Below, one piece after another: positions 42,173-49,510 of a stretch of DNA of 64,000 nt (the stretch's first letter is position 1; each line of letters opens with the position of its first letter). The stretch is from contig NZ_CANMZW010000004.1 in the NCBI RefSeq assembly GCF_947502445.1, forward strand, positions 62,001 through 126,000, read 5' to 3'. Source of the stretch: an uncultured Brevibacillus sp. GTDB taxonomy: Bacteria; Bacillota; Bacilli; Brevibacillales; Brevibacillaceae. The notes beneath the pieces were generated by a model that was not told the origin of the DNA, searched no databases, and saw only the letters and a program-made list of their open reading frames with translations. A program made the position numbers and the translations under genes.

Positions 42173-43013
42173 ATGGATCTCTCGGCCAAAATGAGCAATT
42201 TTAATAGCAGTACGGCAATATTTCTTGCAGCCATGAGCTATCAGACCTATCTGCTATTTTTTGAAGAAAGGCTGATCATGCCAACAGGATTTAAGCTTCG
42301 CTATACGATCCGTGCGTTTGCTGATGTAGAGAATCCGACGGAAAATGTATACGGTTTTATTGCAGAGTCCAAAGATCAAATCATCGTAGCCTTTAGAGGA
42401 TACGCTGCCTATCCCGCCGATCTTTTAGCCGCCTATGACATCCTCCAGGTTCCGTATCCCTTTGTGAAAGATGGAGGAAAAACCTCAAGAGGGTTTACAA
42501 GCCTTTATCAGTCGACAAGGGATGCATTAATCCGAAGGCTGAATAAATTATCCAGCTCCAAAAAGCTGTTTGTTACGGGTCACAACTACGGTGGGGCTTT
42601 GGCTACATTAGCTGCTTTAGATTTTGCAGGAAATACGAGGTTTGAGAATCCCGTTATTTATACGTACGGTAGTCCACGTATTGGAGACCCTGAATTTGTT
42701 TTTCGATTCGATCAGGTGGTAAAAAATAGTGCACGAGTGGTAAACGTTCATGATCCGTATCCTACTTTCCCCGATAAAAAGGATCCGCCCCCTTTTACAG
42801 CAGAAGGTCTATCCTATCAACACGTAAAAACAAAATTCCCGATCGCCTTCCAGTTGAATAATACTCCCCGATGCCATTTCCTGTTACTTTAAAAGCCTCA
42901 GTCAATTCAATCCTGATTTTTCACAATCCTTATGCGCTGAAAATCCTGGTTTTTGTCCCGATACCGAAATATGTTTTCCCTTTGAAGGCGCATGCAAGTC
43001 ACCAAAGGCTTGA
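42173..43013 (+). pseudogene. Class 3 lipase paralogue 1: frameshifted and with the catalytic Ser replaced
   Basis: The continuous frame 42173-42892 encodes 239 residues of a Lipase_3 (PF01764-type) protein: VYGFIAESKDQIIVAFRG, RGFTSLYQST, an elbow GHNYGGALA, YTYGSPRIGDPEF, then VNVHDPYPTFPD (catalytic Asp region) and YQHVK (catalytic His region). Two lesions are seen. First, the elbow GHSLGG has become GHNYGG, with Asn138 (codon 42584-42586) in place of the nucleophile Ser. Second, a one-base excess in CCCC at 42866-42869 ends the protein early; removing one C restores NNTPDAISCYFKSLSQFNPD and continues to a TGA at 43011-43013 with a tail AENPGFCPDTEICFP that is also present in paralogue 2. 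Good ribosome site (GGAAAGGA). Confidence 0.8.
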
Positions 43014-43041
43014 TTAGTAGAAGCAGAAAGGAGTTACAGTC

Positions 43042-43662
43042 ATGGATCGCTCAGGTTCAACTGGCAGCTATAACAATGAAGATGCGATTTTGCTTGCGGC
43101 GATGATCAACCAGTCCTATCACCTTTTTGAAACAGAATCACTTGTTTTGTCAAAAGGCTTCAGCCTTCGATATACCATTCAAGCACTTGCTGGAGTAGAG
43201 GAGCCGGAGCCGGAGCCGGAAGTGTTCGGCTTTATTGCGGAGTCAACAGATAAAATCATTGTGGTTTTTCGGGGCACCCGAACCTTTAAAGACAATGAGT
43301 CGGACCAAGACTTATATCAAGTACCGTACCCTTTTGTCAAAAATGCTGGGAAAACGCATCGCGGATTCACATGTATTTATCAATCAACGAGAAACGACCT
43401 GATCAAAGCTGTAAGCAAGCTGCCAAAATCGAAGAGACTATTTGTGGCTGGGCACAGTCTCGGAGGAGGCTTAGCCGTACTCGCTGGTTTTGATTTTGCC
43501 GTGAACACGAAGTTTAAAAAGCCCTTCGTGTATACGTATGGTAGTCCTCGTGTCGTAGACCCTGTCTTTGCTTCGGACCCGGATTATACAAAAGCATTAA
43601 GTGAGGAGAATCCCGGATTTTGTCCCGATACAGCGTTATGTGTTCCAGTGAAAATCATGTAA
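43042..43662 (+). CDS. Class 3 lipase paralogue 2: internally deleted
   Basis: 206 residues, 29 bp after paralogue 1 and clearly a duplicate of it. The elbow GHSLGGGLA with Ser139 (codon 43456-43458) is intact. After YTYGSPRVVDPVFA the sequence jumps to SDPDYTKALSEENPGFCPD, which aligns with the extreme C-terminus of paralogue 1. About 65-70 residues carrying the catalytic Asp and His regions are therefore missing by an in-frame deletion, so hydrolysis is unlikely. An EPEPEPE segment is encoded by three tandem GAGCCG units. AAAGGAG precedes the start. Function, if any, is not catalytic in the usual way. Confidence 0.78.
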   Translation: MDRSGSTGSYNNEDAILLAAMINQSYHLFETESLVLSKGFSLRYTIQALAGVEEPEPEPEVFGFIAESTDKIIVVFRGTRTFKDNESDQDLYQVPYPFVKNAGKTHRGFTCIYQSTRNDLIKAVSKLPKSKRLFVAGHSLGGGLAVLAGFDFAVNTKFKKPFVYTYGSPRVVDPVFASDPDYTKALSEENPGFCPDTALCVPVKIM

Positions 43663-43825
43663 TTATGTAAAAATGGGCATCGTATGGCAGCAACCTCACG
43701 AAAGAAACAACGGTGGGGTTATTGCGCATCATCAGTTTTTCCCTAAAAACTGACTCAAAAATGAAGGGTTACCTGGGTTTAGAGCAGTAATAGTGAACAG
43801 ATAGTGTTTAAAAATCAGGTATGCA

Positions 43826-43862
43826 GGCACAGGATTCGGTTAGGGTCCTGCGCCTTTTTTTC
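43826..43862 (+). terminator. Intrinsic terminator
   Basis: Stem GGCaCAGGA / TCCTGcGCC (43826-43834, 43846-43854) with an 11-base loop, followed by TTTTTTTTCT. Confidence 0.85.
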
Positions 43863-43909
43863 TACAATCAGGCAGGAATTAAGTACCTTTTTGCTCCAAT
43901 CTAACAATC

Positions 43910-43952
43910 TTAATGTTGTTTTAATGTTTTCTTTATGTTGAATATCTACTAT
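43910..43952 (+). promoter_or_regulatory. Probable PhoP box and promoter for the secreted phosphoesterase
   Basis: Three direct repeats TTAATGT, TTAATGT, TTTATGT start at 43910, 43921 and 43932, exactly 11 bp apart, the spacing of PhoP/PhoB half-sites. A possible -10 element TACTAT lies at 43947-43952, about 9 bp after the last repeat, in the classic position for a PhoP-activated promoter. The downstream gene encodes a secreted phosphoesterase, which fits phosphate-starvation control (inference). Confidence 0.65.
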
Positions 43953-44071
43953 TTATGGTGTAACAAACAACAAAACACATGAAAATACAACAGAAAGGCG
44001 GAATGATATCAGAATCGTATTCGTATAGCGGATAGGCGTCGTGACGAAAAACAGATGAGGAGAGATCCGTA

Positions 44072-45313
44072 ATGAAAAAAATGGTATCAAGTATAGCAGC
44101 TTCTGCCATCTTGTTGGGTGGAATCCTGCCAGTCGTTGATTCCGCTTATGCAAAAGACAAACTTTCCGAGAAAAAGATGACGATGACATTTGATGTGATC
44201 AGTGACATCCAAGGAGACCTTCGAGATTTTGGTCACGTTTTGCAAGACATCAATAAGGAAAATCCAAAGTCCAAAGCGTTGATCATAAACGGAGATATTA
44301 CTCCTCGCGGCTACGATTTTGAGTATCAAGCCGTGCAAGATGTGCTCGATAAAAATCCTCACCCTGAAAACGTGTGGTACAGCATCGGTAATCATGAGTT
44401 TTATGTGCCAAAGTGGAAGAATCCCCAAACGCTTGCACAAAGTTCATGGCCAAACGGCACAACGGAAGAAGAGTTGTTTGATAACTTCTACCAATTCAGC
44501 GGAGAAGACAAAGTCTATCACCAAAAAGAAATCAATGGATATCCCTTACTTTTCCTCGGCACAGAGAAATACATGAAATACCACGATCCAAAATTGTGGG
44601 ATGAAGTATACATGAGTGACGAGCAACTGGATTGGCTGAAAGAAAATCTGGAGCATTACAGCAAGCAGGACAAGAATAAGCCCATTTTCGTATTCTCTCA
44701 CCATGTGCTTCCGGACAGTGTCTCCGGCTCCAGACAAAATCCATACTTGAACGATTACCTGAATGTGGACAAGCTCCTGGACATCTTGAAAGACTATCCG
44801 CAAGTCGTTTTCTTCACAAGCCACACTCATTGGGATCTGAACCTGCCGGACTGGGCAGGCAAAAAGAAAGTCGAAGGTGGAGACAAACGCGGCTTTACCG
44901 TCGTAAACACGGGCGGTATTGAAACGGGATGGATGTCAGCTGGTCCAGACGGCGGCGAAAAAGTCGCACCGGATGGAGGGGCTTTCAAGCAAGGGCTGCG
45001 CTTGCAGGTGTACGGTGATGATGTCGTCATTCAAGCGTATGATTACCAACACGACAAGGTAATCAAGGAGCTCGGCATCCATAATGGAAAAATCGAGCAG
45101 TTGGCGCCGGATGTACAGGCAGATGATGAGAATAATGTGCTTGTCGGCGCGACGCGATATATGGAGTACGCGGTTGGCAACCAAAAAAACTGGCAGGATT
45201 TTGATCCCGAAAATCTACCGGCATTTCCAGGAAACCAGGTCGTGTTTGTCCGTCATAAAGGAGAAATGAACCTGGAAGACGGCACACCAATCATGGTCAA
45301 ATTCAAAAAATAA
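44072..45313 (+). CDS. Secreted metallophosphoesterase
   Basis: 413 residues. Signal peptide with cleavage after AYA at about 27, then a calcineurin-type fold: FDVISDIQGD, INGDITPRG, SIGNHEFY, VFSHHVLPD and FTSHTHWDLN, all metal-site motifs present with the GNHE His intact. The C-terminal ~130 residues (from about 285) are an extra beta-rich part. It would hydrolyse phosphomonoesters or phosphodiesters outside the cell. The upstream 11-bp repeats suggest PhoPR control. AGGAGAG site before ATG 44072; terminator after the gene. Confidence 0.88.
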   Translation: MKKMVSSIAASAILLGGILPVVDSAYAKDKLSEKKMTMTFDVISDIQGDLRDFGHVLQDINKENPKSKALIINGDITPRGYDFEYQAVQDVLDKNPHPENVWYSIGNHEFYVPKWKNPQTLAQSSWPNGTTEEELFDNFYQFSGEDKVYHQKEINGYPLLFLGTEKYMKYHDPKLWDEVYMSDEQLDWLKENLEHYSKQDKNKPIFVFSHHVLPDSVSGSRQNPYLNDYLNVDKLLDILKDYPQVVFFTSHTHWDLNLPDWAGKKKVEGGDKRGFTVVNTGGIETGWMSAGPDGGEKVAPDGGAFKQGLRLQVYGDDVVIQAYDYQHDKVIKELGIHNGKIEQLAPDVQADDENNVLVGATRYMEYAVGNQKNWQDFDPENLPAFPGNQVVFVRHKGEMNLEDGTPIMVKFKK

Positions 45314-45321
45314 CGGAACTG

Positions 45322-45356
45322 AAGCCCTTCTGGAGAAATCCTAAGGGCTTTTTTTC
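45322..45356 (+). terminator. Intrinsic terminator
   Basis: Stem AAGCCCTT/AAGGGCTT (45322-45329, 45343-45350) followed by TTTTTTTC. Confidence 0.88.
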
Positions 45357-45484
45357 GTTACGAATGAAATTAGGAATATTCGGGCATACTAGTTCTCATA
45401 CACTGTTAACAACCTTTTTCAGCCCTCACTTGATAGTGGGGGACTTTTTCATTTTCAGTGGGGAAAACAATTGAGGTGAGAGCT

Positions 45485-45799
45485 ATGTGTGGACGATTTA
45501 CGATTGTGTTTGATTCCGATGAGCTTATGGAGAGATTTGACGTAGACGAGGTACCGTACGAGTGGAACAAACGATACAATATTGCCCCAGGACAGCTGAA
45601 TCCCGCCATCATAGAAGATCAGGGACAGCGCCGGCTGGGACAACTAAAATGGGGGCTTGTTCCTTACTGGTCAAAAGATGAGAAAAGCAGCTACAAAATG
45701 ATCAATGCCAAGGCTGAGACCATACAGGAGAAGCCTGCCTTTAAACAATTGTTTGTTCGCAAGCGATGCATCATCCCGGCTGATGGCTTTTTTTATTAA
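45485..45799 (+). pseudogene. SRAP (YedK/HMCES) gene, N-terminal part, cut off by insertion
   Basis: The frame begins MCGRFTIVFD, with the catalytic Cys2 that in SRAP proteins links to abasic sites in single-stranded DNA, and continues through KRYNIAPGQ, GLVPYWSKDE and MINAKAET to RKRCIIPADGFFY, where it stops abruptly at 45797-45799. Intact SRAP proteins continue (FYEW...) for about another 120 residues. GAGGTGAG precedes ATG 45485. The missing C-terminal part is found 3.5 kb downstream at 49289-49510 in the same orientation, so the gene has been split by an insertion. Confidence 0.88.
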
Positions 45800-45979
45800 A
45801 TATCCGTTAATGTTGCAAGAACCTTTTATTTATTTTCTTTTGACTAAAATGTATAACAATTTTTCTAGACATAAATTACCCAACTTATTTTAAATCTCAC
45901 AATGAGATCCAGCATACAAAAAGGCAGGTTTATCCACGAAAAGTAGGAAATCGGCCTTTAAACTATGTTTTTATGATTA

Positions 45980-46750
45980 ATGAAGATGTTTTCAAGATCA
46001 AGAGAGGAATGGGTAATGCCTGATGGTCTTGTCCAGAGTGTATTTGTGAATGAACAATTTCAAACGTATAGTCGTATTGATGAGCGATTCTACTATACAT
46101 TAAAAACAGTAAAAGACAGATTGTTTCGGGATAAAGATGTGTATAATCCCACGGATCGTACGCAAACGCTGAAACTTATTCAAAAGGATAATGCAAAAAA
46201 CTACCAACTTATATAATAGGCTAAATACGTACATAGCAAAGCTGGATGTTTTGTTTGATTCAGGTTGTACAAAACCGCAAGCATTAGCGGTATGGAAAGA
46301 ATTTTTCAATCATGATTTTTGGGATCAAGAAGAAGTTCGAGAGAATGTATCAAAATCTCTTGCTTATCTTTCTGAGAACAAAGATGACCAAGACTATCAT
46401 GAAACAGAGGAATTCATTGGAGTAGATGTTTCCAATAGATCTGCAATACAGTGTAATGTTGGATTGTACAGTCACTCAAAATGGTTGGAGAATAGCTCTG
46501 TTAAGTGAAATGTTACGAAACAAGAAATTGTTGCAACCACAAAAAAATTGGACTTATTTGCTAAAACAGACGCGCCTGGTTCCTATGATGTTTATTGGAA
46601 GGTGAAGAACAAAGGAGTTGTCGCAAAGATGAAAAATGAAGTTCGTGGACAAATTATTAAACGTACGTTGCAAGATACAGAGCATACAAAATTCAAGGGA
46701 GGACATTTTTAGAGGTCTACATTGTGAAGAATGGTGTATGTGTTCTGTGA
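45980..46750 (+). pseudogene. CD-NTase (SMODS/AGS-C type, CBASS nucleotide cyclase) relic, C-terminal half
   Basis: Three frame segments join into one degraded protein. 45980-46195 reads MPDGLVQSVFVNEQF then YYTLKTVKDRLF and VYNPTD, the helical second half of SMODS nucleotidyltransferases. After an extra A in AAAAAA (46195-46200) the frame shifts to LYNRLNTYIAKLDVLFDSGC, ALAVWKEFFNHDFW. It continues past a TGA (46506-46508) to YDVYWKVKNKGVVAKMKNEV, RGQII, EHTKFKGGHF, and after another stop/shift at 46710 ends EVYIVKNGVCVL. The last block is the AGS-C sensor-domain signature fused to clade D CD-NTases, which make cyclic oligonucleotides in anti-phage CBASS. The catalytic NTase half (GS...DxD) is absent. 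Confidence 0.72.
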
Positions 46751-46760
46751 AAATAAGATC

Positions 46761-46942
46761 TAGACTGTAAAATAAAGTATTAGACCGACACTCCTTATCT
46801 ATCAAGGAATCCCGGTCATTTCAATCACTAAGATTTTTATGAATAGTTTTAGACTCGATGTCGTATTGTATTGTTGCATAAGTTAAATTCGAATAATAAA
46901 GTTGTAGACTGCCCAATTGAACTAACGAACCCGTTAGTTGAA
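46761..46942 (+). repeat. Left copy of an inverted repeat resembling IS ends
   Basis: Two related units AAAATAAAGTATTAGACCG (46769-46787) and AATAATAAAGTTGTAGACTG (46892-46911), followed by an inverted repeat AACTAACGaacCCGTTAGTT (46918-46938). Reverse-complement relatives, including AATAATAAAGTTTTAGAC with one mismatch, occur at 48091-48138, and CCCGTTAG recurs at 48057. Confidence 0.5.
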
Positions 46943-47070
46943 CAAAGTGTTCATTTCCCTCCTCCCAGATATACTGGGACATTTGTGTTTCCTTGAATCA
47001 GAGTAAGCAAATGTTCTCGCATTTCTAGGTATAAATATGGTAATCAGTGATATTCATAATTGGTAGCCAC

Positions 47071-47628
47071 TCAATCCCGATCTGGCTTCCATTCTTCTCG
47101 TAATAAACCAAACAAAATTACATCGTGAAATTGGCCGAAGCGGAAAATCTCATTTCGTAAAATGCCTTCTTTTGTAAAACCACATTTTTCATAAGAACGA
47201 ATAGCTGCTTTATTAAAGCTAAAAACATCAAGCTTAATTTTATTAATGGATACATAATTAAAAATAAAATGAATAAGTGTTTTTATTGCATCCGTTCCAA
47301 GTCCTTTACCTTGCCATTGTTCGCCAATTGAAATGCCTACTAAGCAAGTGCTATTTTGCCAGTTAATTGAAATGACACCACAGGAACCGATAAGCTCATT
47401 TGACGACTTTTCAAATATACCGAAGATAAACTCCTCTTTTTCGCCACTAATACTTTTAAAGAATGAAGCATGATCCTCAAAGGTATTTGGAAAGGGGATT
47501 TCGTCACTGGTAAGTAGCAATGCCTTTTTTTCGCTTTCGATTTTTGCAAATGCTTCTAAGTCAGAGGAAGTCATTTGCTGTAAAGTAATAGATTGACCTG
47601 TAAGAAAATCTTTAAAATAATTGTCCAT
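47071..47628 (-). CDS. GNAT acetyltransferase, RimJ/RimL type
   Basis: 185 residues, AT-rich. NELIGSCGVISINW, GISIGEQWQGKGLGTDAIKT (acetyl-CoA loop) and NKAAIRSYEKCGFTKEGIL are the family motifs; MTSSDLEAFAKIESEKKAL precedes. Target unknown. The gene lies inside the DNA that splits the SRAP gene and between the two inverted-repeat clusters, so it looks like cargo. AGGGAGAAAAC ribosome-like site before the ATG. Confidence 0.83.
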   Translation of the reverse strand: MDNYFKDFLTGQSITLQQMTSSDLEAFAKIESEKKALLLTSDEIPFPNTFEDHASFFKSISGEKEEFIFGIFEKSSNELIGSCGVISINWQNSTCLVGISIGEQWQGKGLGTDAIKTLIHFIFNYVSINKIKLDVFSFNKAAIRSYEKCGFTKEGILRNEIFRFGQFHDVILFGLLREEWKPDRD

Positions 47629-47791
47629 TTGTTTTCTCCCTCGTTCAAGGGCTGCAGTTTGAGTTACATCCCTTGGATTATTTGTTGTATAAACTAAACA
47701 TCTACTGAACTTTTCACACTCATATGCACAACTCCTTATTTTTAGACAACTTTATAGTAGCATTTTTGAAAATTAGTGGAAATGAATATTT

Positions 47792-48031
47792 TTACTTATA
47801 GTTTTTTGAAGGGCGCCAATTTGTTTGATTATCTATATTTTGTTGCTCCATCCAATGAAGAAAATCCTTTGTACATCGAATATCGTAGTCTAACACTGCT
47901 TCATATACATAAATCGAAGGAAGTGCTATGGATTTCTTTAGCAGCTCTTCTTTAATAATTAAAATATATTTTCGACTCTCAATTGTTAAGGAATCACGGA
48001 TATATAAACTTAATAACATGTTTGAATACAT
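47792..48031 (-). CDS. Small protein of unknown function
   Basis: 79 residues: SRKYILIIKEELLKKSIALP then SIYVYEAVLDYDIRCTKDFL and a polar tail. Helical, soluble, AT-rich, no recognised family. No clear ribosome site before the ATG, so it could be a fragment. It lies next to the right-hand inverted repeats. Confidence 0.4.
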   Translation of the reverse strand: MYSNMLLSLYIRDSLTIESRKYILIIKEELLKKSIALPSIYVYEAVLDYDIRCTKDFLHWMEQQNIDNQTNWRPSKNYK

Positions 48032-48086
48032 CGGTAGTCGGGGTAGAACGTCGCTGCCCGTTAGCTTAACTCATCTGCCAGTTTAG

Positions 48087-48138
48087 ATCTTTATTATTCA
48101 GTCCAATACTATATTATTTAGTCTAAAACTTTATTATT
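48087..48138 (-). repeat. Right copy of the inverted repeat resembling IS ends
   Basis: Read on the minus strand, AATAATAAAGTTTTAGAC (48121-48138) then AATAATATAGTATTGGACTG and AATAATAAAGATCTAAA (to 48087); these match the units at 46761-46911 in inverted orientation. Adjacent GCCCGTTAGCTTAAC (48056-48070) matches the CCCGTTAG part on the left side. Confidence 0.5.
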
Positions 48139-48256
48139 TCTGCACAGCTACTTCTATGATAGACCCCGTCCCCTTCCCGGTCATCTTGGCCGCCATCCTA
48201 GTGATAGAATAGATACGTTTTGTTTATACAGCATACTCTTGGCAGGTACTAATAAT

Positions 48257-48286
48257 TAAACCCGTCTCCATAAAACAGGGACGGGT
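48257..48286. terminator. Weak hairpin
   Basis: ACCCGTCTCC / GGGACGGGT inverted repeat with a 10-base loop; neighbouring tracts are only moderately T-rich, so it is a possible terminator for either strand. Confidence 0.4.
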
Positions 48287-48354
48287 AAATATGAATGATG
48301 GTCGAGCAATTTCCATTTTAGCGATAGCATTGCATCGTTCGCTTGGTGCCCTGA

Positions 48355-49034
48355 TTACTCTTTAAATGAAACCATAGTAACATTCCGATCTTTTTCGTTC
48401 ACCGTTAAAACAATCTCACTCGCATAGCGAGAGAGAAATACGAGAAAGGGGGATTCTAGCAGGCCGTCACTGAGCACCCAGTGCGTGGGGGATATGGTGA
48501 CCGCGTCACTCGTTTTGAATGGTTTATTAATAAAGTCCCAGAGCTTTTTGTGATCTGGTTGGGCATGGTAGGTAGTCTGCTCGATAAAGGAAGTGCTGTC
48601 TATTTGGAACAGCTTTACGTTTAGGTGGTTACTAGCTCACATTCTCCCTGTAGATAAAAATCGCTTACCAGAGGATCAATCTTACTTGTATTTATGACCG
48701 ATTCGATAAAAGAACTTTTTATATTTGGCTTTAAGTCCTCCAGCCTGATTTCCTCCAGCTTTCCATTCGTGTATATTCCCCGTACTTTAGTAAACAGGCT
48801 TGTGAAATTGACGGAAGCATACTCTTCTATCTCGGGATCGTCATGGGCCGGAATCCGATAAGCAGTATGCTCATGAACAACAAAAGGGGCGATGGCCCAT
48901 TGCAGGACGATATCATGGATAAAATCGGGAGGTTCCTGGAGCCCACTTGACTCGAATCTCTTAAATGAGAAGTCGACGTTTGTTTCTACTTGATTCTCCC
49001 CAGTGGGGAACGGCATCTCTATCAGCCAATCCAT
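48355..49034 (-). pseudogene. Unknown gene with two frameshifts
   Basis: The first part (49034-48621, 137 residues, MDWLIEMPFPTGENQVETN) stops after CELVTT. With a +1 correction at about 48625 the frame resumes as HLNVKLFQIDSTSFIEQTTY, FINKPFKTSDAVTISPTHWV, and with a second correction in the CCCCCTT tract near 48450 ends SRYASEIVLTVNEKDRNVT then MVSFKE at 48355-48357. The reassembled protein would be ~225 residues, soluble, with no family I recognise. AAGGAGGAC lies before the ATG. The consistent protein-like continuation in all three parts is the evidence that this was one gene. Confidence 0.6.
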
Positions 49035-49039
49035 ATATT

Positions 49040-49141
49040 ATGTCCTCCTTATTGGTAAAAGAAGCAAAAGGCACGCCTGGTCAGTTTAACCCTTCGTATC
49101 CGAATGGTCAGGAGCAGATCCTGGCTAGTCCAGGTGGATGA
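49040..49141 (+). pseudogene. Coding-like tail of an unknown protein
   Basis: On the plus strand a short frame ends KGTPGQFNPSYPNGQEQILA then SPGG and a stop. The PGQFNPSYPNGQ wording looks like a real protein end rather than chance, but there is no ribosome site in this direction and it overlaps the ribosome site of the minus-strand gene. Probably a leftover 3' end; identity unknown. Confidence 0.3.
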
Positions 49142-49288
49142 AAATAAAGTAAATGACTGGAGTTAGCCCCTTTATTGAACTAAAATGCTTGCTAGTGAAT
49201 TGTTTCCAATGAATAAGCTGCATCATTGTAAATATATAAACAACGAAGGAAGTTAAAAAATTTCGGATTTAATTTCATCTTAGTCTTG

Positions 49289-49510
49289 ATTTTACCTATT
49301 CATGACAGGATGCCAGTTATCTTGCAAAAACAAGACGAAGCGATCTGGCTTGATCGTCACAGCTTTGATGCAGATCGCTTGCAATCCTTGCTTGTACCGT
49401 ATGATTCAGAAAAAATGCGTGCCTATCCCGTGCCTGCAATCGTTGGTAGTCCTAAAAATGACATGCCTGCGTGCATTGAGGAGATAGGTGATCCGTATTT
49501 ATTTTCATAG
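49289..49510 (+). pseudogene. SRAP (YedK/HMCES) gene, C-terminal part
   Basis: The frame reads PIHDRMPVILQKQDEAIWLD, LLVPYDSEKMRAYPVPAIVG and PACIEEIG before the stop at 49508-49510. IHDRMPVIL is the conserved C-terminal SRAP motif whose His belongs to the active site; the following WLD...LL.PY...M..YPV order is diagnostic. The matching N-terminal part ends at 45799. The stop overlaps the 3' end of the convergent mtnN gene by 6 bases. Confidence 0.82.

Larger units (their letters stand above)
45800..49288. mobile_element. About 3.5 kb AT-rich insertion that splits the SRAP gene
   Basis: The two halves of the SRAP gene flank this stretch in the right order and orientation; about 40-50 codons of the middle are missing, so insertion was accompanied by deletion. 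The inserted DNA is visibly more AT-rich than the conserved block. It contains a CD-NTase relic, a GNAT gene, a small unknown gene, a frameshifted unknown gene, a short coding-like tail, and repeats resembling insertion-sequence ends. No transposase, integrase or clear target-site duplication is seen. It may be several successive insertions. Confidence 0.65.

Noticed and set aside
45800-49288. The insertion as a complete, working new defence system.
   Set aside because: Every candidate defence gene in it is broken or unidentifiable; no effector, nuclease or transposase is intact.
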